This document shows positions 19,643-30,738 of a DNA stretch of 64,000 bases, piece by piece (within the stretch, counting starts at the first letter, position 1; the number at the start of each line of letters is the position of its first letter). The notes beneath the pieces are model-generated. The model was given only the letters and a program-made list of their open reading frames with translations, did no database searches and was not told the DNA's origin. Source of the DNA: Papilionanthe hookeriana x Papilionanthe teres (Eukaryota; Streptophyta; Magnoliopsida; Asparagales; Orchidaceae). Where the stretch lies: assembly GCA_022702705.1 (NCBI GenBank), contig CM040434.1, positions 22,672,001 to 22,736,000 of the forward strand, in the 5' to 3' direction. The translations under genes were made by a program, and so were the position numbers.

Positions 19643-22439
19643 GGTGTTGACCTCATTTTTGATGAGGTCTTTTCTTCTCTCTTTAGTACTTAGGATCTAG
19701 CCTTAGGCTTTTCCTTTGACTGTCTTAGAGGACTAGAATTGGGACCCACCTTTTAGAAATTCAAACCACTTCTAAACTCCCCGCAAACTCCACAAACTTG
19801 ACTATAGACCCCTAATCACCTAGAGGGTTGAAATCAAATGTGGAAGTTTAAAGGATGAGTTCCTATAGGACTCTTTGGCCTTAGGACTGTCCTGGGTGGC
19901 CTGGTCTGGTGAAGGGGCTGACTTACACAAACTACACTTATACACTACACCTACACACTACACTTCCACATACTTCCTAAAACCACACCCATACCCAACT
20001 TAACCTCCTGACTCATGTAGGTGATTCACATGGATGGTCCTTAACCCCTAAGCCCTCGCTAAGAGGGTTAGGAACAACATAAATGAATGCCTCAAATGAG
20101 TCCTTTCATGGCTCATATGGGCTTGAAATGGTTTCATGGCTCAACCAAAATGATTTCTTTCCACTTACATCCACCCAATCTTCAATTTTCCAAATTTTCA
20201 ATTTTTGACCCCCGAGACCCTACACCTACTAAACCTACCCAAAACCCTTGAAATTACCCAAATTTTTGCAAAATTTCCAAATTATCCAAAATTTTCCAAA
20301 ATCAATCCCAAACATCTCCACATCACTCAAATTGATCATCCATACCCAAAAATACCAAAGATTCCAAAAATACCCCCCAATACCCTCCAAATACCCAAAA
20401 TACCCTTCTTGGCCTAAAAATCCAAAAATTCAAAAAATTCCCAGAAAATTCCAGAAAATCCTAAATATTCCCAATTTCATTTTGTCCAACTACACCATGG
20501 GCCAATTTTGTCAATTTACCCTACTTTTGTCAAAACCCCCAAATCGACCCATTTTAACCCAAAGTAGACCCAATGTTAAACCAAACCTATCCAATTGACC
20601 CAAATTCTGGTCCAATTCAATTCTAAACTTCAATTCAACATCCCCAATACCAATCTAGACCAAATCCAAGTCCAATTTGATTGACATTTGGATCCAATTT
20701 CACTTTGGGCCTTAAAGCCCAAATTTGGACCCATGACCCAAACTTAGCCCAAACTAACCCAATTCAACTCCAATTAACCCCAAATCTTTTCTAAACCTTC
20801 CTTAACACCCCATAAACATTTCTCAACATTTATTTCAACTCTAGCCCAACATTAGCCCAATTTGGCCCACTTGGACCTACATAGGCCCACTTACCAAATA
20901 AACCCAAATTCAAACCAATTCAACTCCAAATCACATCAAACTGATTCCAAGCCCTTCATAGAACATCCCTAAACCAATTATGACATTTATTTGACAAAGT
21001 TCTTCACAAAATTTTTATCCAAATGCCCATCCTAAAATCAAAAGCCCATTTCCCCTAAACTTTCCTAAAAGCCCACTTCACCACATTCAAAAGCCCAAAT
21101 CTACCCTAAAGCCCACATGACATCTCCATTTGTCATCCACTTAATTAAATCCATTACCTAAGTCCTAAATTCACCATCAAATTATTCCAAATCAAGTTTC
21201 ATACAAATTTCCATCAAAACATCCAAAATTCTTAAAACCCATTTTCATGAAATCGACCAAACCTTTTCCCAAGCCAAATGGAGCCAAGGATGAGCCATTC
21301 ACAAGCCATATGAAGCCATGAAAGTTTGGCATGTGACCATGCCATTAATGGCAAAAGGAGGAGGTCCTTTAACCATCTCCTAAAAGTCATTAGCCTTAAG
21401 CATGTCTCCCCTTAACCAAGATTTAATCCAAATATTCTTGGATAAGGACATCACCACCTCTTGACCAGCCTAGCCTAACCGATCTTCTCACCCCAAGACC
21501 AGCCATGGGGAGGTGAACCCAACCCAAACCAATAGGTTGACCAATTTCAAGCCAAAATGGCCTCTCCCCCATTCCATTCTAATCCAAACACTTTACACAT
21601 GTCCAAGCCCAATCGACTTCACCATTGCCAAGCCCCGACCTCCCCGGTCAAGATGGTGACCCATGCCTGCCGGCCAGCCGCCCGGATCGCCGGAAAACAC
21701 CACACCCGAGAGCATCATGTGAGCCCAAGCTTGGAATTCTCACCCGCCGAGTTGCCCCATGCCCAATGGCCACCATGGCTGTTCTTCTCCTCACCAGAGC
21801 AGCTGATCCCATGCCTCAACTCCCCCTGGGAGGCCCTCCACCCTCTCGGCCATGAAAAGGAGCTAAGCACAAACCTTGCCAAAACTCTGCCAAAATTGTT
21901 CTAGACCCTTCTCCACTCTTAGAACACTTGATCCCCAGTGAGATCCCCCTGCCATTTCTCCTCTGTAAGCTCAATTTCGCAGTCGAAATTCCACCCAAAA
22001 CCAGGACACTTCTCCACAGTGAGCCAATTCTCAAATTGATTGGCTCTACACCTTCACTGTGACCAAGGGAAGGTGTCCACCAAGCAAAAGCCCCATCTCC
22101 GAGCCACCCAGGTTGCTCCAACTCTCCAAGCTTTGTGATCGGGCTTGGTCGAAATCATATCCGTACAATTCCCTGCACCAGGAGACTTCATCCGGAGCTT
22201 GCCGGGACCCAATCGAAGGTGCAACAACTCTCGGATTGAAGCCACACTTCTCCGAGCCAAGGTATGAGCTAACTCTCCATCCCGAGCTTCCGGAGATTCT
22301 CCATTTCAAATGCCTTAGTTTCAATGCATGTTAGCCGTATAGATGTGTTCGTCTCTTCAAGACGAATCCATAGTAGTATAAGAACGTAAAAATCCATCGA
22401 GAATCGAGTGAGATCTTAGTGATTTAGTGTGGACGGCTC

Positions 22440-22630
22440 TCGGTGAGAACACTCGGGGACGATGAACGGATGCCGTCCATTCGATACACGCGCGCACGAA
22501 CGGCTCGGATGGCGTCGGACCGAGAAACGGTGCGAGAACCGCGGGGCCCGGCCGCCGACTCGAGTGGCGGCGTCGAATGGGAACGCGCCGCGCGCCTTCG
22601 GAGTCGCCGAGGATGCGCCGGCGCCGCGTG
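22440..22630 (+). promoter_or_regulatory. GC-rich, CpG-rich promoter block of E3 LTR
   Basis: About 190 bp dense in CpG, ending GCGCCGGCGCCGCGTG directly before the TATA-like site. The surrounding LTR is AT-rich. The same block lies at 45641-45850 in E2 and, decayed, at 12190-12410 in E1. Confidence 0.6.
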
Positions 22631-22639
22631 GATAAATAG
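22631..22639 (+). promoter_or_regulatory. TATA-like box, E3 LTR
   Basis: GATAAATAG, followed by the AAAATTAGGG shared with E2 (minus strand, 45631-45639). It would place transcription start near 22665, giving a U3 of about 3 kb and an R+U5 of about 4.2 kb. Confidence 0.5.
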
Positions 22640-22889
22640 AAAATTAGGGTATTTTCTTATTTATTTAATTCCCTAAACTTCAAAAATTCATATCTCCGTG
22701 TAGGAAAATCATAAAAATAAAATAAAAATACCCTCTTGCTCAGCTGAATCGTAGGAGAATAATGTGGAAAAGAAATCACTTAATTTCATCAAGTATTTTA
22801 TTTTTTATAATTTATTTACTCTCTGCATTGTTTTAATTCTCCATGCATGCATACAATTCACCATGGCATGAGACCATAGGGCTTTTGAA

Positions 22890-22935
22890 GCCTCTGAATT
22901 TGGGAACATTCCCTGAATTTTCCAAAGTCGGAGGC
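22890..22935 (+). other. Conserved 46-bp inverted repeat in E3 LTR
   Basis: GCCTCTGAATTTGGGAACAT pairs imperfectly with a downstream TTCCAAAGTCGGAGGC. The same hairpin is in E1 (about 11890-11936) and E2 (45337-45382). Confidence 0.5.
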
Positions 22936-24399
22936 CATCCCTATGAAGAGTTCTTGATTTTTCAAGTTCAGGTCACTGTTTTGAGTATTTTAATTCCAGT
23001 AGAATAGCATGTTGTGAAATAAATTCTAGGAAAATTTGGTGATGTTCCTTATGACCAGAGAACCCTAGGAAAAATAAGTTTTGACTTAGTTCATTTAAAA
23101 CAACTCTAATCGGCTTAAACACTCAAAATAGGTCTTCAATTAATTAGAGTTAACCATGCATCAAATTGACTTGAAATCAATTCTCCACTGACCTTTAGGA
23201 TCAGAGGAATCCATTATAAAAATTTGAGGTCAATTGGACTTGGTTAGCCCCACTAATTGGGTTAATTAAGCCACTTAGCCATTTTAAACATTAAAAATTC
23301 ATAACTTTTAAAATACTTTTCAAAAATTCACCAAATTGGTTTTGGAGCCTCTCTGATATTAGGAAAACCTAGGAAAATTAAAATTTCAATTTTCTAAAAA
23401 AGTTGATTTTTAATAATATTTTAATATTTTAATAATTAAAAAAATAATAAAAATCACAAAAATAATAAAATTCACCAAAATGTCACATTTTGAATTTTAA
23501 TCACTTAGGAACAAACCCCATATTTTTCCTAAGTCTATTTAGTGAGATATTAAATTTTAAAACCCTAGGGTAATTTTAAAATTAAAAAAATGTATTTTCT
23601 AGCATTTTCACTAAAATAATTACAATAAATCATAGAAAAATCAGAAAATTGCAAAATTTGCTTCTCTGATTTCCTTGATATCAGAGAGATTTTTGAAAAA
23701 TATAAAATCCATTTTTCAACATTTATTTTATTTTTAAATTAATTAACACTCCAAAACTCAAAATAATTATAATAAAAATAATATAATTCAAAAAATCACC
23801 AAAATTGGTCCAAGTGCTTCTCTGGTTATTAGGAATGTCCCCTAATTTTCTTAAGGACAGAAACTTTCCCTTGGTCATGTTATTAAATTTTCCTTAAAAA
23901 TCTCTATTTTCCACCAAAAATAATTATATAAATAAATTAAATACAGAAAAATCACATTTTCTCCTCTCATGTCTTTATTGACATATGAATGAAGTCACAT
24001 AAAAATTTCAAGTTCATTTGAGTTCAATTTAGTGAGTTATGAAATTATTAAGCTTAAGGGGTAAAATGGTAATTAAACTTTTAACCCTTAATTAAAACTT
24101 TAGGTTTAATAAAAAATCAACAAGTAAAATATTTGATCTTAATCTGATTTGGATGATTGAAATTTAAATAATTAAAGGGTAGAAACCCATTAAATAATTT
24201 TAAAATGATTAAACTTTAATTAAATAATAGATTAAATTTGGAGGAATAATAAATCGGAATTATTAAAATAAGGGATATTTATTAGGAAGAGATTTATTCT
24301 TTAATTTAAAAAATCCCTAAACTAATTATATCATTAATACTCAATTTTTAATTAAAATGATAACTCAAATTTAAAATATTAAAAGACTTAATTAAATTA

Positions 24400-24800
24400 T
24401 TAAACTCTTTTAAAATTTTAATTAAAATTAAAAATAAAGTAAATTAAAGATAAATTAAATTAAAATTAAATTAAATTTAACAATTAAATTAAATTAAATT
24501 AAATTTAATAATTAAATTAAATTAAATTAAATAATTAAATTAAATTAAATTAAACAATTAAATTAAATTAAATTAAATTAAATTAAATTAAATAAATTAA
24601 ATTAATTAAATAAAATTGAATTAAATCAAATTAAATTAAATTATATAAATTAAATTAAATAATTGAATTAAATTAAATTAAATAATCAAATTAAAATTAA
24701 ATCAAATCAAATTAATTAAACATCAAATCAAATTAAATCAAACTCAATCAAATTAAATTAAATTAAAACTCAATTAAAATTAAATTAAATTGAATTAAAT
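24400..24800. repeat. TTAAATTAAA low-complexity array in E3 LTR
   Basis: Simple AATTAAATTA-type repeats of about 400 bp. The E2 LTR has its own expansion (43440-43830); in E1 the corresponding place (about 10000-10500) is only mildly repetitive. Confidence 0.9.
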
Positions 24801-26924
24801 ATAACATCACCTAAAACAGAAAGAAAATAAATTTAAAGCAACTTGAACACTATTCCAAATTTAAACTCTTTAACTTAAATCAAATCATTTGAATACTAAT
24901 TTACCCTTGAAAGCTTTAGTTATTATAACTCCTAAATAAAACATTAAATGAAGTGTCACTTCACTCATAGGATATTCAAATGTCCTAGTTCACTGAGCAA
25001 GTTAACAAAACTTGAAAACCTCGGACGATCGATTCATTTATATAATTAAATTCATTTGGACTTAAAACAATCCTAGAAATATTGAAAAGATGTTTAAGAT
25101 CCTTCTTAAGCACTTCCTCAATATGATAGTGACATTTATAAGAACAATCGAATTTGATTATTCTTTGATGAAGAAAATCGTCCTTAAACCAAAACACAAA
25201 GAACCTAGACGTCATAGGAAATGACTAGCTATAGATTAGGAATTTGGTAGAAAACCATAACCTTTCCCTTAGCCTTTACCTAGGAACTCGCTTAAGTATG
25301 CTAATTGTGTTTTAAGTGCAGCTTGGGATGACGGGAAGACCCTCCGTGTACGCATTTGTATTATTGCAATTTACTTTCCTGCAATTTATTTTCCAGCAAT
25401 TTACATTATTGCAATTTACTTTATTGCAACTGCGTTTATTTTTCTTGCATGATAAAATAACAGTTGCATGAAAACCCACACCTTTAGGATAGTCCCTAAA
25501 ACTGAAACCAAATTAAGTTAAAAGTCATTGCAAGATAAAATTCACCGCCACAACATTTCAAAATATAAAACAACTCAAAATTTAATCACAAAACGTAACA
25601 CAAAACTACAATTGCAACTAAATTAAAACGTCCCGTTGGATGATCGGGAATACCTCGGATGATGTAACCTACGTGTTGCTAATGGGATTTCCCACGGTCT
25701 AAATGAAAGTGTGGAACTCATTCAGTTGAGTTTAGCAAATTCATCTGGACTAAGTGAATCCGATAAAAATAATGATGCCGGAAGGATGGAACCGTGGGAT
25801 CTTAACCAGTGTCGTTATAATCAACTTTAAGATTTGTTTTAATCAAAATACAAAACACTTGGAAATTAAGACTTCTCTAAACCAAAACACTTCTCTCATC
25901 CCCTGATTTATGATTTCTAAAACTAAACCTCTGCAACAACCAGGAGCTTGGAGCATGGTGGGCAGCACGGCCATCGTCGTCAGCAAAACTTGAACCTACT
26001 TCAGCAAAGCTTTTCTAGAATTAAACAACAAAGCCATAGGATTTCGAGGTAGCTTGCCTAGTGCAACATAAATCCTCAATTCTTCGTTAGGCATTTGCAT
26101 TGCAAATTAAGCCCTAACCGGTCTTAGGATTCCGAGGTAGTCGTCCGATACGACAATAAACCCTCACATCTTCTAGGCTATTTGTTTGATTTTATCATAC
26201 AAATATAAGTCCTAATTAATTAAAATTGGCAAGATTGAAATACTAAATAAACATTAGGACTTTCCTAAATTCAAGCCAAACAATAGGATAGTCGGGAAAT
26301 TACCGAAGTTCACTTCGAATCGGTAATTTCTCCTACCTCTCTTCCTTTGGATTCACAAAACAAAATGTTCCAAAATTTGATCCATTCCCTATTGAAATTC
26401 CAAAATTCAATCTTTGAAAACCTTAAACTTTGAAATTCTTGAGAGCAGAATTATTGGTTATTATCGAGAGTTTTCGTAGGTGATTCCCTCACTTAAGATG
26501 TAATTAACTATAGGGGCTTGCCCTTATAGGGAATTTAAAGAACCTGTGTAATATAAACCCCGTTTAATACTTTCATATTAAGCAGGGGAATTTGTCGGCT
26601 TATAAAATTGGTTCGCGGACCAAACGGATGTCACAAAACTTCTAGTTTATTTGATCGAGCCCCACCATCAAGCGGTGTGTCTATCCTTGGGATAGATACA
26701 CGATTTGTGGTGCGGTGCTCGTTTATATAAACTATTCGGGATGTGAGATCGGCTTAATCTCATATCTTAAAACTTTCAAATTTAAAAATTATTTTCAAAG
26801 CCAAATACTACTTTCTAAATTATATATATATTTTAAATCAAATTTAAAATTTAAATTCGCCGACAACTACGTTAGGCGACCTCCCTTTAAAATACAATAC
26901 AACCTAAAAATATGCCGACAATTT

Positions 26925-26942
26925 TTGCGACTCACGTGGGAG
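26925..26942 (+). other. Primer binding site, tRNA-Arg type (E3)
   Basis: TTGCGACTCACGTGGGAG lies 4 nt after the LTR. The Tat/Ogre form is TGGCGACTC plus a G-rich end, complementary to tRNA-Arg. One mismatch in the first nine bases. Confidence 0.7.
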
Positions 26943-27443
26943 TAATTCCTCTCTCCATTATAATCAAATAATTCCGTTTTCAAAAATCGGTAGTGTATCC
27001 ATGTCCCTAATGGATCAAACTACCCTTCTTTCCGTTGGAATACTATGTTCATTTCTATCTTGAACAAGTATAGCCAACATTCTCTCGGATTTAGAGCCAC
27101 TGTTGTAGACACCCCTAAACGGAGAGGTTCCGAGATCCTTTTACCTCATTTCGAGGCGGGGTGGACCCCCGATAGGTGTTAGCTTAGGAGTGATCGTTCG
27201 AGTCGGGAAGTCTTGCTTAAGACTTTCTTTTCCTTTCTGAATCGGATTCCTTACCTTCTCTACACCTTTGAACATTCTGTTCTAAATAAACAAACCCTCT
27301 AATAAGTGATTCTTTTAACAAATGATTCTTTTTTATAAATACATGAACAAAGAATGAGTTCGGACTCTTTTCAATTCCTTTCTTTTCGTCCTGAAGAAAA
27401 GAAGCATAACTTGGGACTGACAACCAGAGCCTACCCTGCAGAA
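26943..27443 (+). other. 5' leader of E3
   Basis: About 500 bp without an ORF, matching the E2 leader (40792-41300). It holds a conserved palindrome at 27157-27169. Confidence 0.6.
27157..27169 (+). promoter_or_regulatory. Conserved leader palindrome (E3)
   Basis: GGCGGGGTGGACCCCCG next to GATAGGTGTTAG. Counterparts: E2 41070-41083 and E4 50224-50236 (GGGGTCAGACCCC in sense). Palindromic loops in retroviral leaders often mediate RNA dimerisation and packaging; that role here is a guess. Confidence 0.45.
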
Positions 27444-28058
27444 ATGGAAACCCCAAAGCTGATTTTCTCCTTCACCAATGGACTGGACTTCGCTGTCTAC
27501 AAGGATGAGCTGCCCGACAATGGGATCATCCGATTCGGACAAGGATTTGAAAACAAGAATGTCAAAGTCACCGATGTCTCCCTCTTTGCACTGACGAACA
27601 AGGTATCTGAAGCTGAGGAGCCGCTGCGAGTTCAACCTCAGGTCGACCCGAGAGTTCCCTCCTCCGCAAAGGATCCCGACTAGGAGGAGCACGCCGTCCG
27701 CAGGAGGGACTGTTCTTACTACCCCCATCGGTCTAGTTGTTCTCGCACCTACCCCGACTCTCGCCAAATCAAAGGGGAAAGGAATCCGTAACTATGGTAA
27801 ACCTCGTTACCGTGGAGGGTACGGATCTTCCGTAAGACCTTCGTCTTCGAAATCGGGTCCGAGCTCGAAGATTCCGTCGCCGACAAAGACCCAAAGAAGA
27901 AATAGAAATAGAAGGATCGCCGGGGAAGCCGTAGCCGCCGAGATTGCTTTCCCTGGAGGAAATTCCGCAGTTGCTGGAATATACACCGCTACCGGAATAT
28001 ACACCATCGCCGACTACATACCACTTTTGGGAGGAAGCGAGTGTTCCATCCCCTCTCC
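27444..28058 (+). CDS. ORF1 protein of unknown function, partial (E3)
   Basis: Starts METPKLIFSFTNGLDFAVYK and continues DELPDNGIIRFGQGFENKNV. Reading stays open to 27683; the similarity to E2 then continues in shifted frames until the gap. Tat/Ogre elements have an ORF before gag whose function is not known to me. Conserved with E2 (40200-40791) and the more distant E4 copy (49309-49842): pattern P-K-x-I-F-S-F, D-E-L, F-G-Q. No recognisable domain, signal peptide or membrane segment. A frameshift after EEPL is visible. Confidence 0.65.
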
Positions 28059-28558
28059 NNNNNNNNNNNNNNNNNNNNNNNNNNNNNNNNNNNNNNNNNN
28101 NNNNNNNNNNNNNNNNNNNNNNNNNNNNNNNNNNNNNNNNNNNNNNNNNNNNNNNNNNNNNNNNNNNNNNNNNNNNNNNNNNNNNNNNNNNNNNNNNNNN
28201 NNNNNNNNNNNNNNNNNNNNNNNNNNNNNNNNNNNNNNNNNNNNNNNNNNNNNNNNNNNNNNNNNNNNNNNNNNNNNNNNNNNNNNNNNNNNNNNNNNNN
28301 NNNNNNNNNNNNNNNNNNNNNNNNNNNNNNNNNNNNNNNNNNNNNNNNNNNNNNNNNNNNNNNNNNNNNNNNNNNNNNNNNNNNNNNNNNNNNNNNNNNN
28401 NNNNNNNNNNNNNNNNNNNNNNNNNNNNNNNNNNNNNNNNNNNNNNNNNNNNNNNNNNNNNNNNNNNNNNNNNNNNNNNNNNNNNNNNNNNNNNNNNNNN
28501 NNNNNNNNNNNNNNNNNNNNNNNNNNNNNNNNNNNNNNNNNNNNNNNNNNNNNNNNNN
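28059..28558. other. Assembly gap of 500 N
   Basis: Exactly 500 N, a common placeholder size. The left side is E3 ORF1 (plus strand), the right side the first 117 bp of the E2 3' LTR (minus strand). The missing part should include most of E3 and most of the E2 3' LTR, so the true distance is probably many kilobases, or the join is wrong. Confidence 0.99.
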
Positions 28559-28675
28559 TGAAATTCTAGAAGGTGGGTCCCAATTCTAGTCATCTAAGAT
28601 AGTCAAAGGAAAAGCCTAAGGCTAGACCCTAAGTACTAAAGGGAAGAAGAGAAGACCTCATCAAAAATGAGGTCA
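28559..28675 (-). repeat. Start of the 3' LTR of E2
   Basis: The sense strand begins TGACCTCATTTTTGATGAGG at 28675 and matches the 5' LTR start at 48831. The rest is lost in the gap. Confidence 0.85.
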
Positions 28676-30738
28676 ACAAATGGATCCCCAATAGGTGTGG
28701 TGAGCCGACGGAGCACACCGCGCATATTGGTGTTGACCGAAGCGATCAAAGAAACCAACACGTATGTCCAAGTGACAAACTTAGGACGAAGTAGAAGAGT
28801 TTCCGCTGGGGAGTGTCAAATATATCTCCGAAACCGTAGATTCACCGAACTCGTCGTGGGAAAGGAGAAGAAGGTGAATTCCAAATCACATGATCTGGGG
28901 AAATTTCAATTTAGATTTCATTTTGTTTCAGTTTAAGTTTTGATGTGTGAGCTTAGATTTTAGTTTGAGTTTCAATTTAGATTGAAGTTTTGTCAAGATT
29001 AATTTGAAGGGATTTGATTTGAAATGAAAATTGAAATTTCGTGGTTTTAGATGTAACATCTTCTAACCCAAAAGAAAATCGAATCGATTGGATTGAATCA
29101 TTACAATGAGGAGAGATCTCGGAGCAATAGGCGGTATTGGATGTAAAATCCCTAACCTTAAGAGTTTGATTTTGATGTATTTCATTGCTGTAGGGAAAGA
29201 ATCCTAAAGCAATGCAGTCTCGGACGTAAAATCCTCAACCCCAAAAGTTTGATTTGGATGTATTTCATTATGATAGGGAAAGGATCCTAAAGCAATGCAT
29301 TGGATGTAAAATCTTGACCCAAAAGCTTGAATTTGATGTACTTCATTGCGATAGGGAAATGATCCTAAAGCAATGCGATCTTGGATGTAAAATCCTCGAC
29401 CCAAAAGTTTGAATCTGATGTACTTCATTGCGATAGGGAAAGGATCCTAAAGCAATGCGGCCTTGGATGTAAAATCCTCGACCCAAAAGTTTGAATCGAT
29501 GTACTTCATTGCGATAGGAAATGATCCTAAAGCAATGCGTCTTGGATTACCATTGCGATAGGGAAATGATCCTAAAGCAATGCGTCTGGATGTAAAATCC
29601 TCGACCCAAAAGTTTGAATTTGATGTACTTCATTGCGATAGGGAAAGGATCCTAAAGCAATGCGATCTTGGATGTAAAATCCTCGACCCAAAAGTTTGAA
29701 TCTGATGTATTTCATTGCGATAGTGGAAATGATCCTAAAGCAATGCAGCCTTGGATGTAAAATCCTCGACCCAAAAGTTTGAATTTGATGTACTTCATTG
29801 CGATAGGAAAGGATCCTAAAGCAATGCACTTGGATGTAAAATCCTCGACCCAAAAGTTCGAATTTGATGTACTTCATTGCGATAGGGAAATGATCCTAAA
29901 GCAATGCAGTCTTGGATGTAAAATCCTCGACCCAAAAGTTTGAATCGATGTATTTCATTGCGATAGGGAAATGATCCTAAAGCAATGCAGTCTTGGATGT
30001 AAAATCCTCGACCCAAAAGTTTGAATTGATCGAGATTCGATTGAGATCCGAAGATCGAATTTGAAATTGATGAGATTTGATTTGCAATGGAAAGATCGAA
30101 TTTGAAATTTGATCGAGATTTGATTTGAAATCCGAGTTGATCGAATTTGAAATTCGATCGAGATTGATTTGAAATCGAGTTATTGAATTTGAAATTTGGA
30201 AGGATGAGTTTGAACTCGATTGAAATTTGATTTAAAATTTGATTTGAAATTTATGTTCATTTTGTTTGTCTTTTAATGATTCAAATTTTATTTTATCGTT
30301 TATTTAATGTTCATATGAATTTGGTGTTCGCCATTTTTAGATTTTTAAGGAAAGTTTTCTTTTATTCTTTTTTTTATTTCTTTTTTGTTCTTTGTTCGAA
30401 GTTCATTTAACTTTAATGGCGTTTCCCGATCAATTTGCACAAAAGAGGTGAAGGCCAAAAATGTGACATGGTTACTTTCATTCCAATCATGTTGAAGATA
30501 CATCATACAACTCGATCTGGAATACATCTCATACAATCCATGTAGACTCAAAACGGACTATGTATGATCTTTGTTGATCCATCCAAAGAAGCATCTGTCA
30601 AAAATCCATGTCTGAATAATGGGGTACATGGTCAATAACATCACCTTCCAAGCCATCCTCGGCAAGGATGCCGTATGGATGTACATTGGAGGTGTGATAT
30701 TTTCCATGTAGCTCACAACTCGTAAGGCCGGAGGCTCT
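28676..30738 (-). other. 3' untranslated region of E2
   Basis: Non-coding. Next to the LTR there is a segment alike in E1 (14974-15070), then the 84-bp array (29150-30030), AT-rich sequence, and a block at 30560-30735 shared with E1 16465-16640. Confidence 0.6.
29150..30030. repeat. Tandem array, about 11 copies of an 84-bp unit
   Basis: Each unit contains CATTGCGATAGGGAAATGAT followed by CCTAAAGCAATG, so CATTGC and GCAATG can pair as a 32-nt hairpin, then GGATGTAAAATCCTCGACCC. Copies vary by small indels. The sequence is unrelated to the E1 array in the same position. Confidence 0.9.

Larger units (their letters stand above)
8144..19647 (-). mobile_element. Element E1: Tat/Ogre-type element with AlkB ORF, deleted and interrupted
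   Basis: Minus-strand order: gag fragment (19331-19642), integrase, AlkB-bearing ORF, 3' UTR with tandem repeats, 3' LTR of 6.8 kb. Protease, RT and RNase H are missing: the sequence jumps from gag coiled coil to integrase near 19330. The 5' end is cut at 19647 by element E3. The bases next to the 3' LTR (8139-8143) are cccgg. CpG sites in its LTR are largely lost compared with E2 and E3, so E1 looks older. Confidence 0.85.
19648..26920 (+). repeat. 5' LTR of E3, 7.3 kb
   Basis: Runs from TGACCTCATTTTTGATGAGG to TATGCCGACA. It is colinear with the E2 LTR, in opposite orientation. Contents: terminal hairpin, A/C-rich U3 (20170-21180), GC-rich promoter block (22440-22630), TATA-like site (22631), CTCTGAT-type motifs (22890-23840), a TTAAA-rich array (24400-24800) and the conserved U5 block (about 25600-26750). 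No gene in it; open frames at 21557-22334 lie in U3 and have no family match I can recognise. Confidence 0.9.
19648..28058 (+). mobile_element. Element E3: Tat/Ogre-type element, 5' part, plus strand
   Basis: 5' LTR, tRNA-Arg-like PBS, leader and ORF1 run left to right and stop at the sequence gap. Everything past ORF1 is missing. It is inserted in E1 gag (5' flank ggtgt at 19643-19647) and points toward E2, which lies inverted beyond the gap. LTR, leader and ORF1 are close to those of E2. Confidence 0.85.

Noticed and set aside
21557..22334. Several overlapping open frames with higher GC in the E3 LTR
   Set aside because: Overlap on both strands in the U3 promoter region; no domain and no conservation as protein in E2. 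GC-rich DNA simply has fewer stops.
27769..28593. Long open frames across the gap
   Set aside because: They consist mostly of N and cannot be judged.
29204..30016. Repetitive open frames with a recurring GRGFYIQ-type peptide
   Set aside because: They are translations of the 84-bp tandem array, with no start context and frames broken between copies.
29150..30030. Regular repeats that might suggest a CRISPR array
   Set aside because: Units are contiguous, with no unique spacers, in a plant retrotransposon UTR.
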